A DNA stretch of 64,000 bases from Eublepharis macularius (Eukaryota > Chordata > Lepidosauria > Squamata > Eublepharidae), in contig NC_072796.1 of the NCBI RefSeq assembly GCF_028583425.1, positions 143,415,464 through 143,479,463 of the forward strand. The letters run 5' to 3'. The notes below the pieces were generated by a model. It was given only the letters and a program-made list of their open reading frames with translations, ran no database searches and was not told the origin of the DNA. Numbering within the stretch: position 1 is the first letter of the stretch; every line of letters begins with the position of its first letter. Positions 12,301 through 24,300 of this stretch are shown in pieces. The position numbers were made by a program, and so were the translations under genes.

Positions 12301-15300
12301 CCAGAGAACGTGTCCGAGGGCTGAAGCAGCGCACCCATTTCCCGCACATTCAAGCTCCCTGGACAGCCTGAGATGACCAGCAGGACAAGCTCCCAGAGAG
12401 CAAACACGCTGACCCTGCCCCCAGGAAAACCCCGCCTGCCCCCAGAGGTGCCTCCCAGTGCCTGCTAGCTGGCTCCAGGGGGGCACGTAGGCAGCCCACT
12501 TCCCGCTGCAGAAACGGGAGGCTTCTCTGGCTTGCCACACCGAGCTCGCTTGCATGGGTCAGGCTTGCAAAGAAGCTAGGCTACCTCGGCGGTGTGCGGG
12601 GCTATCCAGGGAAAAGCCCCTGAAGACACTGCCGAGCTGCTTTGCAAGAAGGGGCCTAGAAACCTGACAGCGTGGAATGCAAAAGCAAGTACGCCCAGCG
12701 TCTCAGTAACCTCGCAGGGGGCAGAGGGAGGCCAGGCACACAGCTCCGGGGCGGGGGGGGGGTGGCTCCTGAGGCTGCCCGCTCAAGGGAGCCCTTGGGG
12801 CAGGAGGCTGGCAGCAGCTCCACTGTGTACCTCCTTCTGCCTGGCCTCTGGAGCTGGCCCGTTCTTCTCCCTCAGGGCTTCTGCCTCCGGGAGGGTGAGC
12901 ATGCTGTCCAGGCAGGTGTCCAACAGCTCAGCCGTCTCTGCGTCACTAAGGGGGGGCTCCAGGAAGCTGCACAGTAAGTCAAGGAACCGGCAACAGCTGC
13001 AGGCGGCTCAGAGAAAGAAGCCCGGGATGCGGAGCTCCCAGACCGGCGGAAAGAAGCCTCGTGTTTTTAGCCCTCCCCTCCGCCCAGGAGCTCAAGGGGG
13101 CACACGGGACTCTTCCATTTCGTCGCAACCTCCCTGCAGAGTAACTATTATGGCTGAGCAAGGATTCGAACCTGAGTCTCCAAGGCCCTAACCGAGCATG
13201 CTCACCACACCCCAATCCTAACTCCTGAAGCGTTTCACGCAGGACTCCGCTTCCAGAACTCCCTGCCACAAGGTGCGGCAGTGGGCAAAGTCCTGAACTC
13301 CCTGCCACAAGGTGCGGCAGTGGGCAAAGTCCTGAATGGCTTTAAAAGCAGGCTGCCACCCCGACCCTCGCCAGTAAACCTGCCCGATACTAAACAGAGC
13401 CAGGCAGCCTCAGGGCCTCCACTGATCCACATGCAGGGAAGTATCTGCCAGTTAACCCAAAGGGAAAAGTCTCCCGGGGCCAGCCAGGCTGGGGAGAGCC
13501 CTCTTGCTATTCGCCTTCAAGGCTTGCAGGGCAGACGAGCCGGCAGAGAACAGGGAAAGGATACAGCAGGTGCACGCAGGCAGCCATTGCCCTCTGGCGG
13601 ATGGGGGTCCTCAAGGCGTCGGGGGGCTCGGCCTTGATGAAGTCCTGAGTAAGAGGAGGAGACCCACACAGGCACGCCTGACCACTCCGTCCCGCCTGAG
13701 AGGCACTCCGCCCACCTCTAGGATGGACCAAGCGGGCTGCAGCTGCAGTCATCAGCAAGGGGAGAGGAGGGGACGGCCATGCAGGACGCTCTCCCACGGG
13801 ACCCTGCCCTTGTGCGCGACCCAAACGAAGCGGCTACAGGGCAAGCCCAGGAGCATTCCATGCCAGGCAAGTTCAGATGCCCACGGGAGAGCTTTGGCAC
13901 TGGCTGAAGAGGGGCCGCTTCCAAGGCTAAGCAAGGGGGTCATCTGCATTCCAGCCAGTGGGTGATATTATCCAGACCCCCTTTCTTGGCTTTCCTCAGC
14001 TGGAAGAAGCCCACCCCACACCCCCCGAGAATGCTGCTCACATAGGATGACAGACAGGCGCCAGGGCCAAGCCCAAGCAGAGCCCCTCCCCCACTTGGAG
14101 CTGTCTGCCCTGAGCGTGCCTGGCACAGCCCTGCCTCCCGAGGTGCGCCAGTCACTCCTTACCATCATCTGCGAAACCAACTCAGCTTTGTGGGAGAAGG
14201 TGAAGTCCTGGGACTGCGCACTGCTGCAGACTGCCTGGCAGACCATGGAGAGGCTCTCAATGAGGCACAGCTTCAGCGACAGGTCCTGAGTGCAGAGACG
14301 GGGGGGGGAGGGGGGGGGTAGAAGCACATTCACTCCAACAGCCCCGGCAATGCCAGGTGGACCCATGCGCCAGCAGACCCACGCAGCCTCGCAGGGATGA
14401 GAAAGCCCCCCCAGGGCCCTCGCCCACAGGAGAGCAACCCCCGGTCAAGGCCGTCCCCCTAACCAGACTCAGGGATGGGCCCCCCCCCCCCCACGAAGCT
14501 CGTGTGCTGCTGGGGTGAGAGAGAAGCTGGACCTGCTCCTGGAACAGGGAAGGATCCTGATCCAGAGAGGCGCGTCTTTCGGGTTTGGGCTGTGAGCCCC
14601 AACTGTCCTGCCCCCAGGGGCTGCTGGACCACCCTCAGAGAGAAGAGCTCCCCAGCTCTGCTTCCCCCTCAGCATGTGAACAAAACAGCCCCGAGATTTG
14701 CTCCCCCACCCCCGCCATGGTTAGTGCCAACAAGAGACCAGAAGAAAGAGCCATTAGTAGAATCTGAAGGGAACCTCTGCCCCTAACCTGCACTGCCCGC
14801 CATGAAGCTGCCACTCCCTCCCCTTGGATCTTTATGCCCCACCAGCCACTCATTTGGGGAGGAGGCTCCATTTCCAGGCAAAGCACTGCTAGGTGGGAAA
14901 CGGGCAGGCCGGAGACACTCGCCCACAGAGCCTCAAACCCTTCTGGCCCCAGCAGGTCAACCTTCTGGGTCGGCCAGCGTTTGCCTGCCCTGCCTCCTCT
15001 GGGCTGGCCTGCGTGAGGACTTCCTCCCACAAGCAGCTCTGGCTCACCCAGTGCGCAGGGCCACATCAGCTCCCTCCTCTCAGGGTGAGTCACTGAGGAA
15101 GCGAAGTCTGCAGCGAGGGTGTGGGGGGGGCTAGGCTGTAGCTGTGCCCCTCCCATGGTAGCCGGCCCAGGCAAGCCGGGCCCGTCCACCTGGCAGCCCA
15201 CCTCCGTCCACGGCCATGACAGATCACTCCTGCACAGCCACTAGGCCCTCTTTGGGCAAGGCCCTCACTTCCCCACCAGCACCTCCGAGATCCCTTCCGA

Positions 15301-18300
15301 GATCCCGAGACAGGGGAAGCTGCCCTTCCGGGTCGAATGACCCAAAACTCCAGCAGCACCCTGGAAGCCCAACAGTTCCATCGGAGCTTCGGAGCGTCAC
15401 AGGCTGCTTCCTCAGATACGCAGAAGGAAATCACGCTGGGGACTGTATTTAAAGGGAGGACTGCAAAGGGGGGGGGCGGTTGAAAGAGAGACTGAGTGCG
15501 GGTTTCGGAAGTGAAAATTCTCTTAGCCCCTCCCACCCACTTTAAATAGAATCCCGGGGTCTGAAGGAGTCAGCTGTGACTCACGAGATCTCATACTGAA
15601 GTCAATGTGGTTAGTCCTTATGGTGCCCCACTGGACTTCTGTGTTGTTTTGCAAGGGGAGAGTAACGTGGCTGCCCCTTTGCCACATTGCTCTCCAAGTC
15701 AGTCTTGCCTCCTCTGGGTCAGCAGTGGCTCTCCACGCCACCCCATGGGGTGGGGAGCTGTCATATCCTCACGCTGGAAGAGGAGTCGAGACTGCTGGGC
15801 CAGGGGCTGTTCCAGTCTCTCCATGCTAAACTGCAGGGCCTGCTCCATGGTCGGAGACTGGCAAGGCTTGTTCTCAGTGCCCCCCCACCCTGTTGTCCCT
15901 GCTGCTCCTTCCCCCCACCAAAGCTTTCTACCGTCACCCCCGCCCCTCCCGCAAAGAATGAGAAGACAGCAGCAGGCCAAGAGGAGAGCGGAGTGCGGGT
16001 GGAGGGCCTTACGCTGTACCTTCGTTTCTACCTTTATTCCCAGAACCTGAACAAAATAAAAGGAGACACGTGTTAACAACCCGGGCTCCAAGAGCCACCT
16101 CCAGCACACACAGGCCCCGCGCCAGCCCACGGCAGGCTGTGGCCCTGAACCCTAGACTCCGCCTTTCCTTGCTGGTGGCAGGACGTGGCCGGACTGACCT
16201 TGGTGTTGAAGTAGAGGAAGATGTTCCGAAGAATGTCTGCGTCTACCCGGGCCAGCACCAGCTCTTTCGGGGCATGCCTGGCCACGTAGCCGTAGCACAG
16301 GATGAGGCTGCTCTTCACCTTCTCCACTTCAGTGTCACTGCGGTCCTGCTCAAAAGCAAGAGAGGGGGGATGGGCTCCCTCAGAAGCAGGCCACGGACCC
16401 TCTTGGCTAATTCCAGGAGGCCCCCCACCTTCGCTCCCAGAAGGAGACCCGCCAGCTCAAGAGGGAAGCTGGCAGCCAAGGGCCCAGCGGAGAGCCTCCC
16501 GCTGAGCGTACCTTGAAAATACTGAAGAGCCCGGCAGATTTTCTGAACACATCCGACTTCACAAACTCCTCCAGCTTGGCCAGGGTCTCATCCAGGTAGT
16601 TGACTGCACAGAGGCCCAGGCAGGAGGCCAGCCCCTAAAAGAAAAGCACAGGGCTACCACTCACTCCAGGCCCACGGCATCGAGCCTGCGGGCCCAGCCT
16701 GGGATAGCACTGGCTGCTTGGCTCCAAGTGCCCAGGGGCCCAGGGATCTGCTGCCACGGTGCTACAAGGAGATGGAAGGCCCTTGTGGCTAAGTGCCTGC
16801 CTGGCTACATTCACACGCTAGCCGGTGCCCCAGCTCTGAACAGCTCCCAGAACTCATTTCAGGAGACATCCGGTCCCAGGCCCAGGACACGCTTCAAGCG
16901 CCATGCAAGCCAGTGGAAGGGTGCCCCAGAAGGGCTGGAGACAGCATTCCTCCCGCGTGCAACACCAACCTCCTTGGGGGAACAAGACACGCAGGCGCTG
17001 CACACCCCCAGGTATCGCACCCTGGATCCCACCCTCCACCCCCCTCCCGCCAGCCTCCATGCAGGCAGCCTAATAAGCTGCACAGACCAGAAAGCGACCC
17101 GGCCCCAATGGACAACTGGGGGGGGGGGGTCCCAGGCAGCCCTCCTCACCTCCCGCTCGGCCTCCTCCTGGTATCTGGCAGTTTCCAGAAGCTCCTGAAG
17201 CAGCTTCCGCACCAGGTCCTTATTGGCACAAGCGGCCAAGGCAGTTCCAACACCTTTGTAGAGGAAGTTCTGTAGGCGGAAACATTGACAGCGCTGGGGT
17301 CCTTGCAATGAGTCCCCAGAGAGCAGATCAGGGCACCACCTCCTTTCTGTCAACAGTTCAGATTCTTTCTAAGTTAATAAACTGCATTTATGGGAGCGGC
17401 CGTACAAAACGCTCCTGCTGATTAAAAGGTAAACGGGCAATGGACAAAGCCCTGGGCCCCAGAGCCAGAAGGCCGCACGGGCTGTGCTGGGGCCTGTGCT
17501 GATTGGCTGGGCGGACCTGGGCCCACCTGGATTTGAGATTGGAAGGGGACCCTTTTTCCGTTTCGTGAGCTGCTGCTTAAAGATGAACAGGACACTGCAG
17601 ACTGAGGGCATGCCTACTGCATCACTGTCCATGGGCCGCAGCGGCAGTGACGGAGCAGCGCACTCGCTCTGGCCTTTACTCTTCCATTTGTCCCCACAGA
17701 TATCACACACAGCTGCTCCTTTGCCTGGTCATCAGCTGCCACTGGCTCAAAGGACCCCTTCCCTCTCAAGCTCTGAGGTTAAGCTCCCAGTGCCCAGCAG
17801 CTTCTATCTGTAAGCATGCAGGGAAGGGCAGCTGCGATGCACCTCCAAGAAGCAACGCACACCCAACTGCTCGCTCACTCATCCCCACCCAGTATTTTGG
17901 AAGTCTCTCTGCTCAGCTTCAGGCCGGTTTAAAATTTTTCTGCTACTATTCCCAATTGTATCTGTTTCCCTGAATGTTCTAACTGTTGTTTAATGCTGTA
18001 TGTATTTTGCTCAGTGAATGTCTCTGCTGTTGATTAAATTGTATTTTCACTCGCCCTGCTGTAATCTGCCTTGGATCTGTGAGAAAGGTGGACAATAAAT
18101 AAATAATAGAACTCCCAACGGTGACGCTATCTGCCTCCTCCTTTCCCAAATTGTCACAGCTGATGGGGGCCAACCCCCCCACCACCACCACTGCACTAAA
18201 AGACAGACCAGCCTCCTTCCTGACGGAGCTCCCACCTTCCCTTGTGGCTGCCCAGCACCCCCCCCCACACACACACACACACGCCAGAGGCAGGTCAGTT

Positions 18301-21300
18301 CTCAGTTCCGGCAACAGACCTTTTCCACGGAGGAGCCATTGTAGCTGCTAAGCTGCCGGCACATTTCCAAGGTCAGCTGACACGTCCAAGAGGTGTCTGA
18401 AATGGTCATCAGGGTTTGTTGAAGGAGCTGTGGACAGAAGCATATGCTTAGAGGGCATCCCCCAGCTTGGGAAAGGGACTGCCAAGTCTAAGAGAACGCC
18501 TGCATGCGTGAAGACCCAAGTCAAGGAAGCCGCAAAAGGCAAAAAGGCTTCTTTTAAAAGGGGGAGGTCCGTCCCAATGAAGTGAACAGAAGGAAGCACG
18601 AGGTCTAGCAAAAGATAATAATTAGGCAGTTAATAATTAGGCAGGGGGAAAGAGAATCGGAGTAGATTGCTAAAAGCATGAAGACAAACAATATCTTTAA
18701 AAGTATCCAGACCAAGAAACCAGCCAGAGAAGCTGTTGGGCCTTTGGATGACCCAGGAATAGGATTGCTAAAGGAAGATGGGGAGATAGCAGAGAGGCTC
18801 AATGAATCCTTTGTGTTCGTGGTTCACCGTGGAATGTGCAGGGCACGTACTCACTCCACAGCAGCGATTTCCAGGAAAGGAGGCTGAAGACCCGAGTCAA
18901 ACTGAGTGAAGACAGATGACGATCTACACTTGCTGGGGAAATTGACAATCAAGAAGTCTCCAGGTCCTGATGGCATACCCCCAAAGTTCCTTAGGGAACT
19001 CAAATGTGAGACTGTTGATCTACTAACCCAAATATGCCACTTATCACTAAAATCAACTACTCTACCAGGAGACTAGATAGCAGTTTTCTCTATGGCACTG
19101 ATTATGGAAATGTCCTTGACACTGTATAGAAATGTTCTTGATACCGATTGTACTAATCTTACACTATGTAATCCGCCTTGAGTCTCAGTGAGAAAGGTGG
19201 ACTATAAATGAAATAAATAAATAAAATATTGCACCAATTTTTAAAAAGGAGTCCAGAGGGGAACCACGAAACTACAGGCCAGATAGCCCAACTTCTGTCC
19301 CGAGCAAATTAGTAGAAACTGTCATCAAAGACAGAATTATTATGCACAAGAGAAACGAACCCTACGGAGGGGAAATCAGCATGGCGAAGGCGGTCCTGCC
19401 TTGCCAGTCTTTTGGAGTTCTTTGAGAAATTGAACAGGCATGTAGAAAATGGTGACCTGCTAGACATTATTTACTTGGAATTTCAAACGGATTTTGACAG
19501 GGCCCCTCACCAAAGATTGAGTAAGCTTAGCAGTCACGGGATAAAAGGACGGGTCCTCTCACAAATTAAAAATTGATGAAATGACAGGGAAAAAAGAGTG
19601 GGAATAAATGGACAGTCCTTGCAGTGGAGGGAAGTAAGCAGGGGCGGGGTCCCACAGGGATTGTTATTGGGACTGGAGCTATTTAATTTGTTCATAATTG
19701 ATTTGGAATGGTGGGGGAGCAGTCTATCAGCCAAATTTGCAGAGGACACAAAATTATCCAGGACGATAAAAATCAAGGCCGGCTCTGAAGGGCTCCAGGA
19801 GGGTCTCCACAAATGGAGTGGGTGGGCAATGACGGGGCAAATGAAGTTCACCATATGCAAGGGTAAGGCAATGCATAATGGAACAAAAAATCCCAACTTC
19901 ATGTGTGTGCTAATGGGGTCTAAACTTGTTGGGATTTTAGCAAGTGTCCTACGTTCAGTCATGGAAGAGTCAAAAAGAGTCCAGTAGCACCTTTAAGACT
20001 AACCAATTTTATTGTAGCATCAGCTTTCGAGAATCAAGTTCTCTTCGTCAGATGCATGGTACAGAGACTGGTCAAATACAGAAGAGCAGGAGAGAGAAGA
20101 GGCAATTAGGGGGAGGGTGCAACCAAAACATTCCTTTGCTAGTATATGTAAACATCTCCTTTTAGTGTGTGGATCAGTTGGCTTCAAAGGAGTTTGCCCT
20201 GTTAGTTTGTAGCAGCCAAACAGCTAGACCATCCAATTCCAATGCAGTATGGGCCTTCGATAACCACAGCTCTCCCTGCCAGATGCATCTGACAAAGAGA
20301 TCTGTGGTTCCCGAAAGCCCACGCCAGGTGCCACTGAGCTCCCCCAGACCCCACCTCTGTAAAGGAAATCTGTTACCTGTGATAATGTGATAACCATTCA
20401 TAGTCCCTATTCAGTCCCAGCTTGACAGAGTCAGATTTGCATATGAATTCCAGTTCAGCAGCCTCCCGTTGGATTTTGTTTTTGAAAGGTTTCTGTTGAA
20501 CTACAGTGACCTTTAAGTCTTTGATGGAACGTCCTGGTAGATTGAAGTGTTCTCCCACTGGTTTCTGGACGTTTCCATTTCTAATGTCAGATTTGTGTCC
20601 ATTTATTCTTCCCGTGGACATACAAGAATGCATCCATACGGACACACCCCAGGAACCACGGCCAGGAAAATTCTACCTACTACCCAAAATCCATAAACCG
20701 GGTAACCCAGGACACCCCATTGTCTCAGGAAGAGACACTATCACAGTAGGAGTCTCGGGATACATGGACATCCTCAGGCCCTATGCCACCAGCACACCCA
20801 GCTATTTACGGGACACCACTGACTTCCTCAGGAAAATACAATCCATTGACAACCTACCTGATGACACCATCCTAGCAACCATGGATGTGGAGGCCTTGTA
20901 CACCAATATCCCACATGCAGATGGATTGCAAGCCATACGGAATATTATCCTGGACAAAAGCACAGCACACCTCGCCACTGAACTTTGTCACTTCGTACTC
21001 ACTCACAATTACTTCGAATTTGGTGACAACTTATATCTACAGGTTAATGGCACAGCCATGGGCACACGCATGGCACCACAATATGCTAACATATTCATGG
21101 CGGACTTGGAGCAACGCTTCCTCAGCTCCCATCCACTGGAACCACTACTATACTTAAGATTCCTGGATGACATCTTCATCATTTGGACCCATGGGAAGGA
21201 AGCCCTTGAGAGATTTCATCAGGACTTCAATAACTTTCACCCTACTATCAACCTGAGCCTGGACCGCTCTACACAACAGGTACACTTCCTGGACACCACT

Positions 21301-24300
21301 GTACAACTACATAATGGACGAATAAATACCACTTTATACCGGAAACCAACAGACCGATACTCATATCTACATGCCTCCAGCTACCACCCTAAACATACCA
21401 CTCGGTCTATTGTCTACAGCCAAGCCTTACGTTACAACCGTATCTGCTCCAATGCTCTCGACCGAGACTCACACTTAAGAGATTTACAACAAGCATTTTT
21501 TGGACTACGGTACCCACCAAATGAAGTGAAGAAACAAATCAACAGGGCCAGACTAGTACCCAGAAACAGCCTGCTCCAGGACAAACCTAAAGGAACTAAC
21601 AACAGAACACCACTGGTTGTCACCTATAGCTCCCAGCTCAAACCCATCCAACGTATCATCAGTGAGCTACAACCCATCCTGGAAAATGATACCTCTCTCT
21701 CAGAAGCCCTGGGTGGAAGACCTTTCCTTGCCTACAGACAGCCCCCCAACCTTAAACGACTTCTCACTCACAACCATGAATCGGCCAGCAGTCACCAGCA
21801 CAGGTACCAGGCCCTGCAACAGACCCAGATGCCAGCTCTGCCCCTATATCTACCCAGGGAATACAATTACAGGGCCCAATGGCATCAACTACACTGTCTC
21901 TGGCTCTTACAGCTGCTCATCCTCCAATCTGATATATGCCCTCATGTGCCAACCATGTCCTTCTGCTCTGTACATTGGACAAACCAGCCAACCTCTACGC
22001 AAAAGAATAAATGGACACAAATCTGACATTAGAAATGGCAACGTCCAGAAACCAGTGGGAGAACACTTCAATCTACCAGGACATTCCATCAAAGACTTAA
22101 AGGTCGCTGTAGTTCAACAGAAACCTTTCAAAAACAAAATCCAACGGGAGGCTGCTGAACTGGAATTCATATGCAAATTTGACTCTGTCAAGCTGGGACT
22201 GAATAGGGACTATGAATGGTTATCACATTATCACAGGTAACAGATTTCCTTTACAGAGGTGGGGTCTGGGGGAGCTCAGTGGCACCTGGCGTGGGCTTTC
22301 GGGAACCACAGATCTCTTTGTCAGATGCATCTGGCAGGGAGAGCTGTGGTTATCGAAGGCCCATACTGCATTGGAATGGGATGGTCTAGCTGTTTGGCTG
22401 CTACAAACTAACAGGGCAAACTCCTTTGAAGCCAACTGATCCACACACCAAAAGGAGATGTTTACATATACTAGCAAAGGAATGTTTTGATTGCACCCTC
22501 CCCTCTCACGCCCTAATTGCATCTTCTCTCTCCTCCCCTTCTCCCCCCTCCTCTTCTATATTTGACCAGTTTCTGTAACATGCATCTGACGAAGAGAACG
22601 TGATTCTCGAAAGCTGATGCTACAATAAAATTGGTTAGTCTTAAAGGTGCTACTGGACTCTTTTTGATTTTGCTACCACAGACTAACACGGCTAACTCCT
22701 CTGCATCATGGATGAGTTAAATTGTTGTTCTGTTTGGTTAGTTAGTCAGCTAGTTTGCACAGGACCACTTAGCAGTGGAGTAAAAGTTCCCACCAGAGAA
22801 AGGGGAGCCTTTATGCTTAATGAAGAGATCTAGGATCATCGATTGGGCAACTAGCTTTATTAGGGGCAATTAACTAGCTTTATTAGGGGCAATTAGCTAG
22901 CAGCAAATAAATACTAAAGTTTTATTGCTCTTTGTTCAGTCACAGGTTCAGTCTTCAGCCTTTATTCCGTCTTAGCATAGGCTGCATTGTGCTCTAGTCT
23001 GACCATCAAAATGCAGGTGTCCGTTAGCCACTATTCTTTATTTTCTCACCAAATGTACACTTTTGTCCTAATATGTAGCAAAGTATTTTTCTAGAGCTAA
23101 AACACTGGAGTCTGTCTTCTTATATTCTACTGCACGTTAACTAATCTCTGCTAATTAAGTCCAAAAACACTTGAGAGGAAAACAGACCTTGGGGTTGTAG
23201 TGGGGAAGTGCCAACCCAGTGGGCCACAGCAATGAAAAAGGTGAACTCCTTGCTGGGGATTAATTGGAAAGAAAATAAAACAGCCGATATTATAATGCCC
23301 CCCCACAGATCTATGGGATGGGCTCACTGGGAATACTGTGTGCATTCAGGTTGCCGTATCTCAAAAAGGACATCGCAGAGCTAGGAAAAGTGCGGATGAG
23401 GGGCAACCAAGACGATTAAGGAGCTGGAGTACCCTTCCTATGAGGAGAGGTTGAAGAGTCTGGGACGGTCCAGTTGAGAAAACAGTTGGCCAAAAGGGGA
23501 CATGATAGAGGTTTATAAAACTAGGCAACCGCTTGGCCGTCAACCGCTGAATTCCAGTGCCAGGAGGCAACTTCGGGGCCAGACCCCTCGGCCTCTTGGC
23601 CCTCCTGCTCTTGGCCCTCCACGTGAGAGAAGATGCCAGACTAGATGGACCCCCCCCGCCCCCCCGGTCTGATTCAGGCAGCGCTCTTCTTATGTTCATA
23701 CGAAGAAGAGCCCGAGGGCTACTTTGCAGCTTGAACTAAGATGTGGCCAAGAGGCCATTTTCTGGCTTCTCTGCTTGACGTCGTCCCAAGGTTTACCCCC
23801 ATCCAGCAAGCCTTTGCGCTGGGTGCGCCACCGAAATGCAGCAAAGTTCTCTGCTTCACTGGGCAACCGGCACAGGAACTGAGACACACGGCAGCAGCTC
23901 AAGCTCCGTTCCAAAGCGGAAGACTCTTTTTGCTTTCTGAAGAGCCCAAGAGGAGGTCTAATTTGTGAGACTCTAGACAAGGAGGCTGCAGCAAGGCCTG
24001 GCCCAAAGCCAAGGCCACTTCTCCGAAGCAAAGGCAAGCATCTCTGCCACCTCCGAGCGGACAGAAGAGGGAAAAGCAGAGCACCTTCCGCGGAGAAAGC
24101 CTCCGCCGGACCGAAGCCTGAACTTCGGGGGGGGGGGGAAGCAGTACTCCTGCGCCAAACGCTTCCTGCCCTGCGCGCACAAATGTTTTCTTGCTGCCCA
24201 GGGAAGCTACAGAGCCGATCCTGGGTGAGCCAGGAAGGAGATTCGCCCCCATACCTTCAGCAGGGTGTCTTCCCATTTCTCCTGGGATACGGACGCCTTC

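Larger units (their letters stand above)
19971..22705 (+). mobile_element. Penelope-like element 2, palindromic, 5'-truncated
   Basis: About 2.7 kb. Inverted left arm 19971-20610 (mirror of about 22003-22667), forward RT core from 20611, then GIY-YIG domain, tail, and a right-only extension to about 22705 (GACTAACACGGCTAACTCCT). The inner boundary of the inversion is 20610 against 22003. Flanks show an imperfect 12-bp direct repeat, TCATGG(A/T)AGAGT-like (19959-19970 and 22706-22717, one mismatch). The arms differ by small indels and substitutions, so this copy is older than PLE 1. It belongs to a different PLE family from PLE 1. Confidence 0.85.

Noticed and set aside
20506..20610. The ATG at 20506 as the start of the PLE 2 RT
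   Set aside because: This part is the reverse complement of the endonuclease C-terminus in the left arm. Real RT sequence starts only after 20610.
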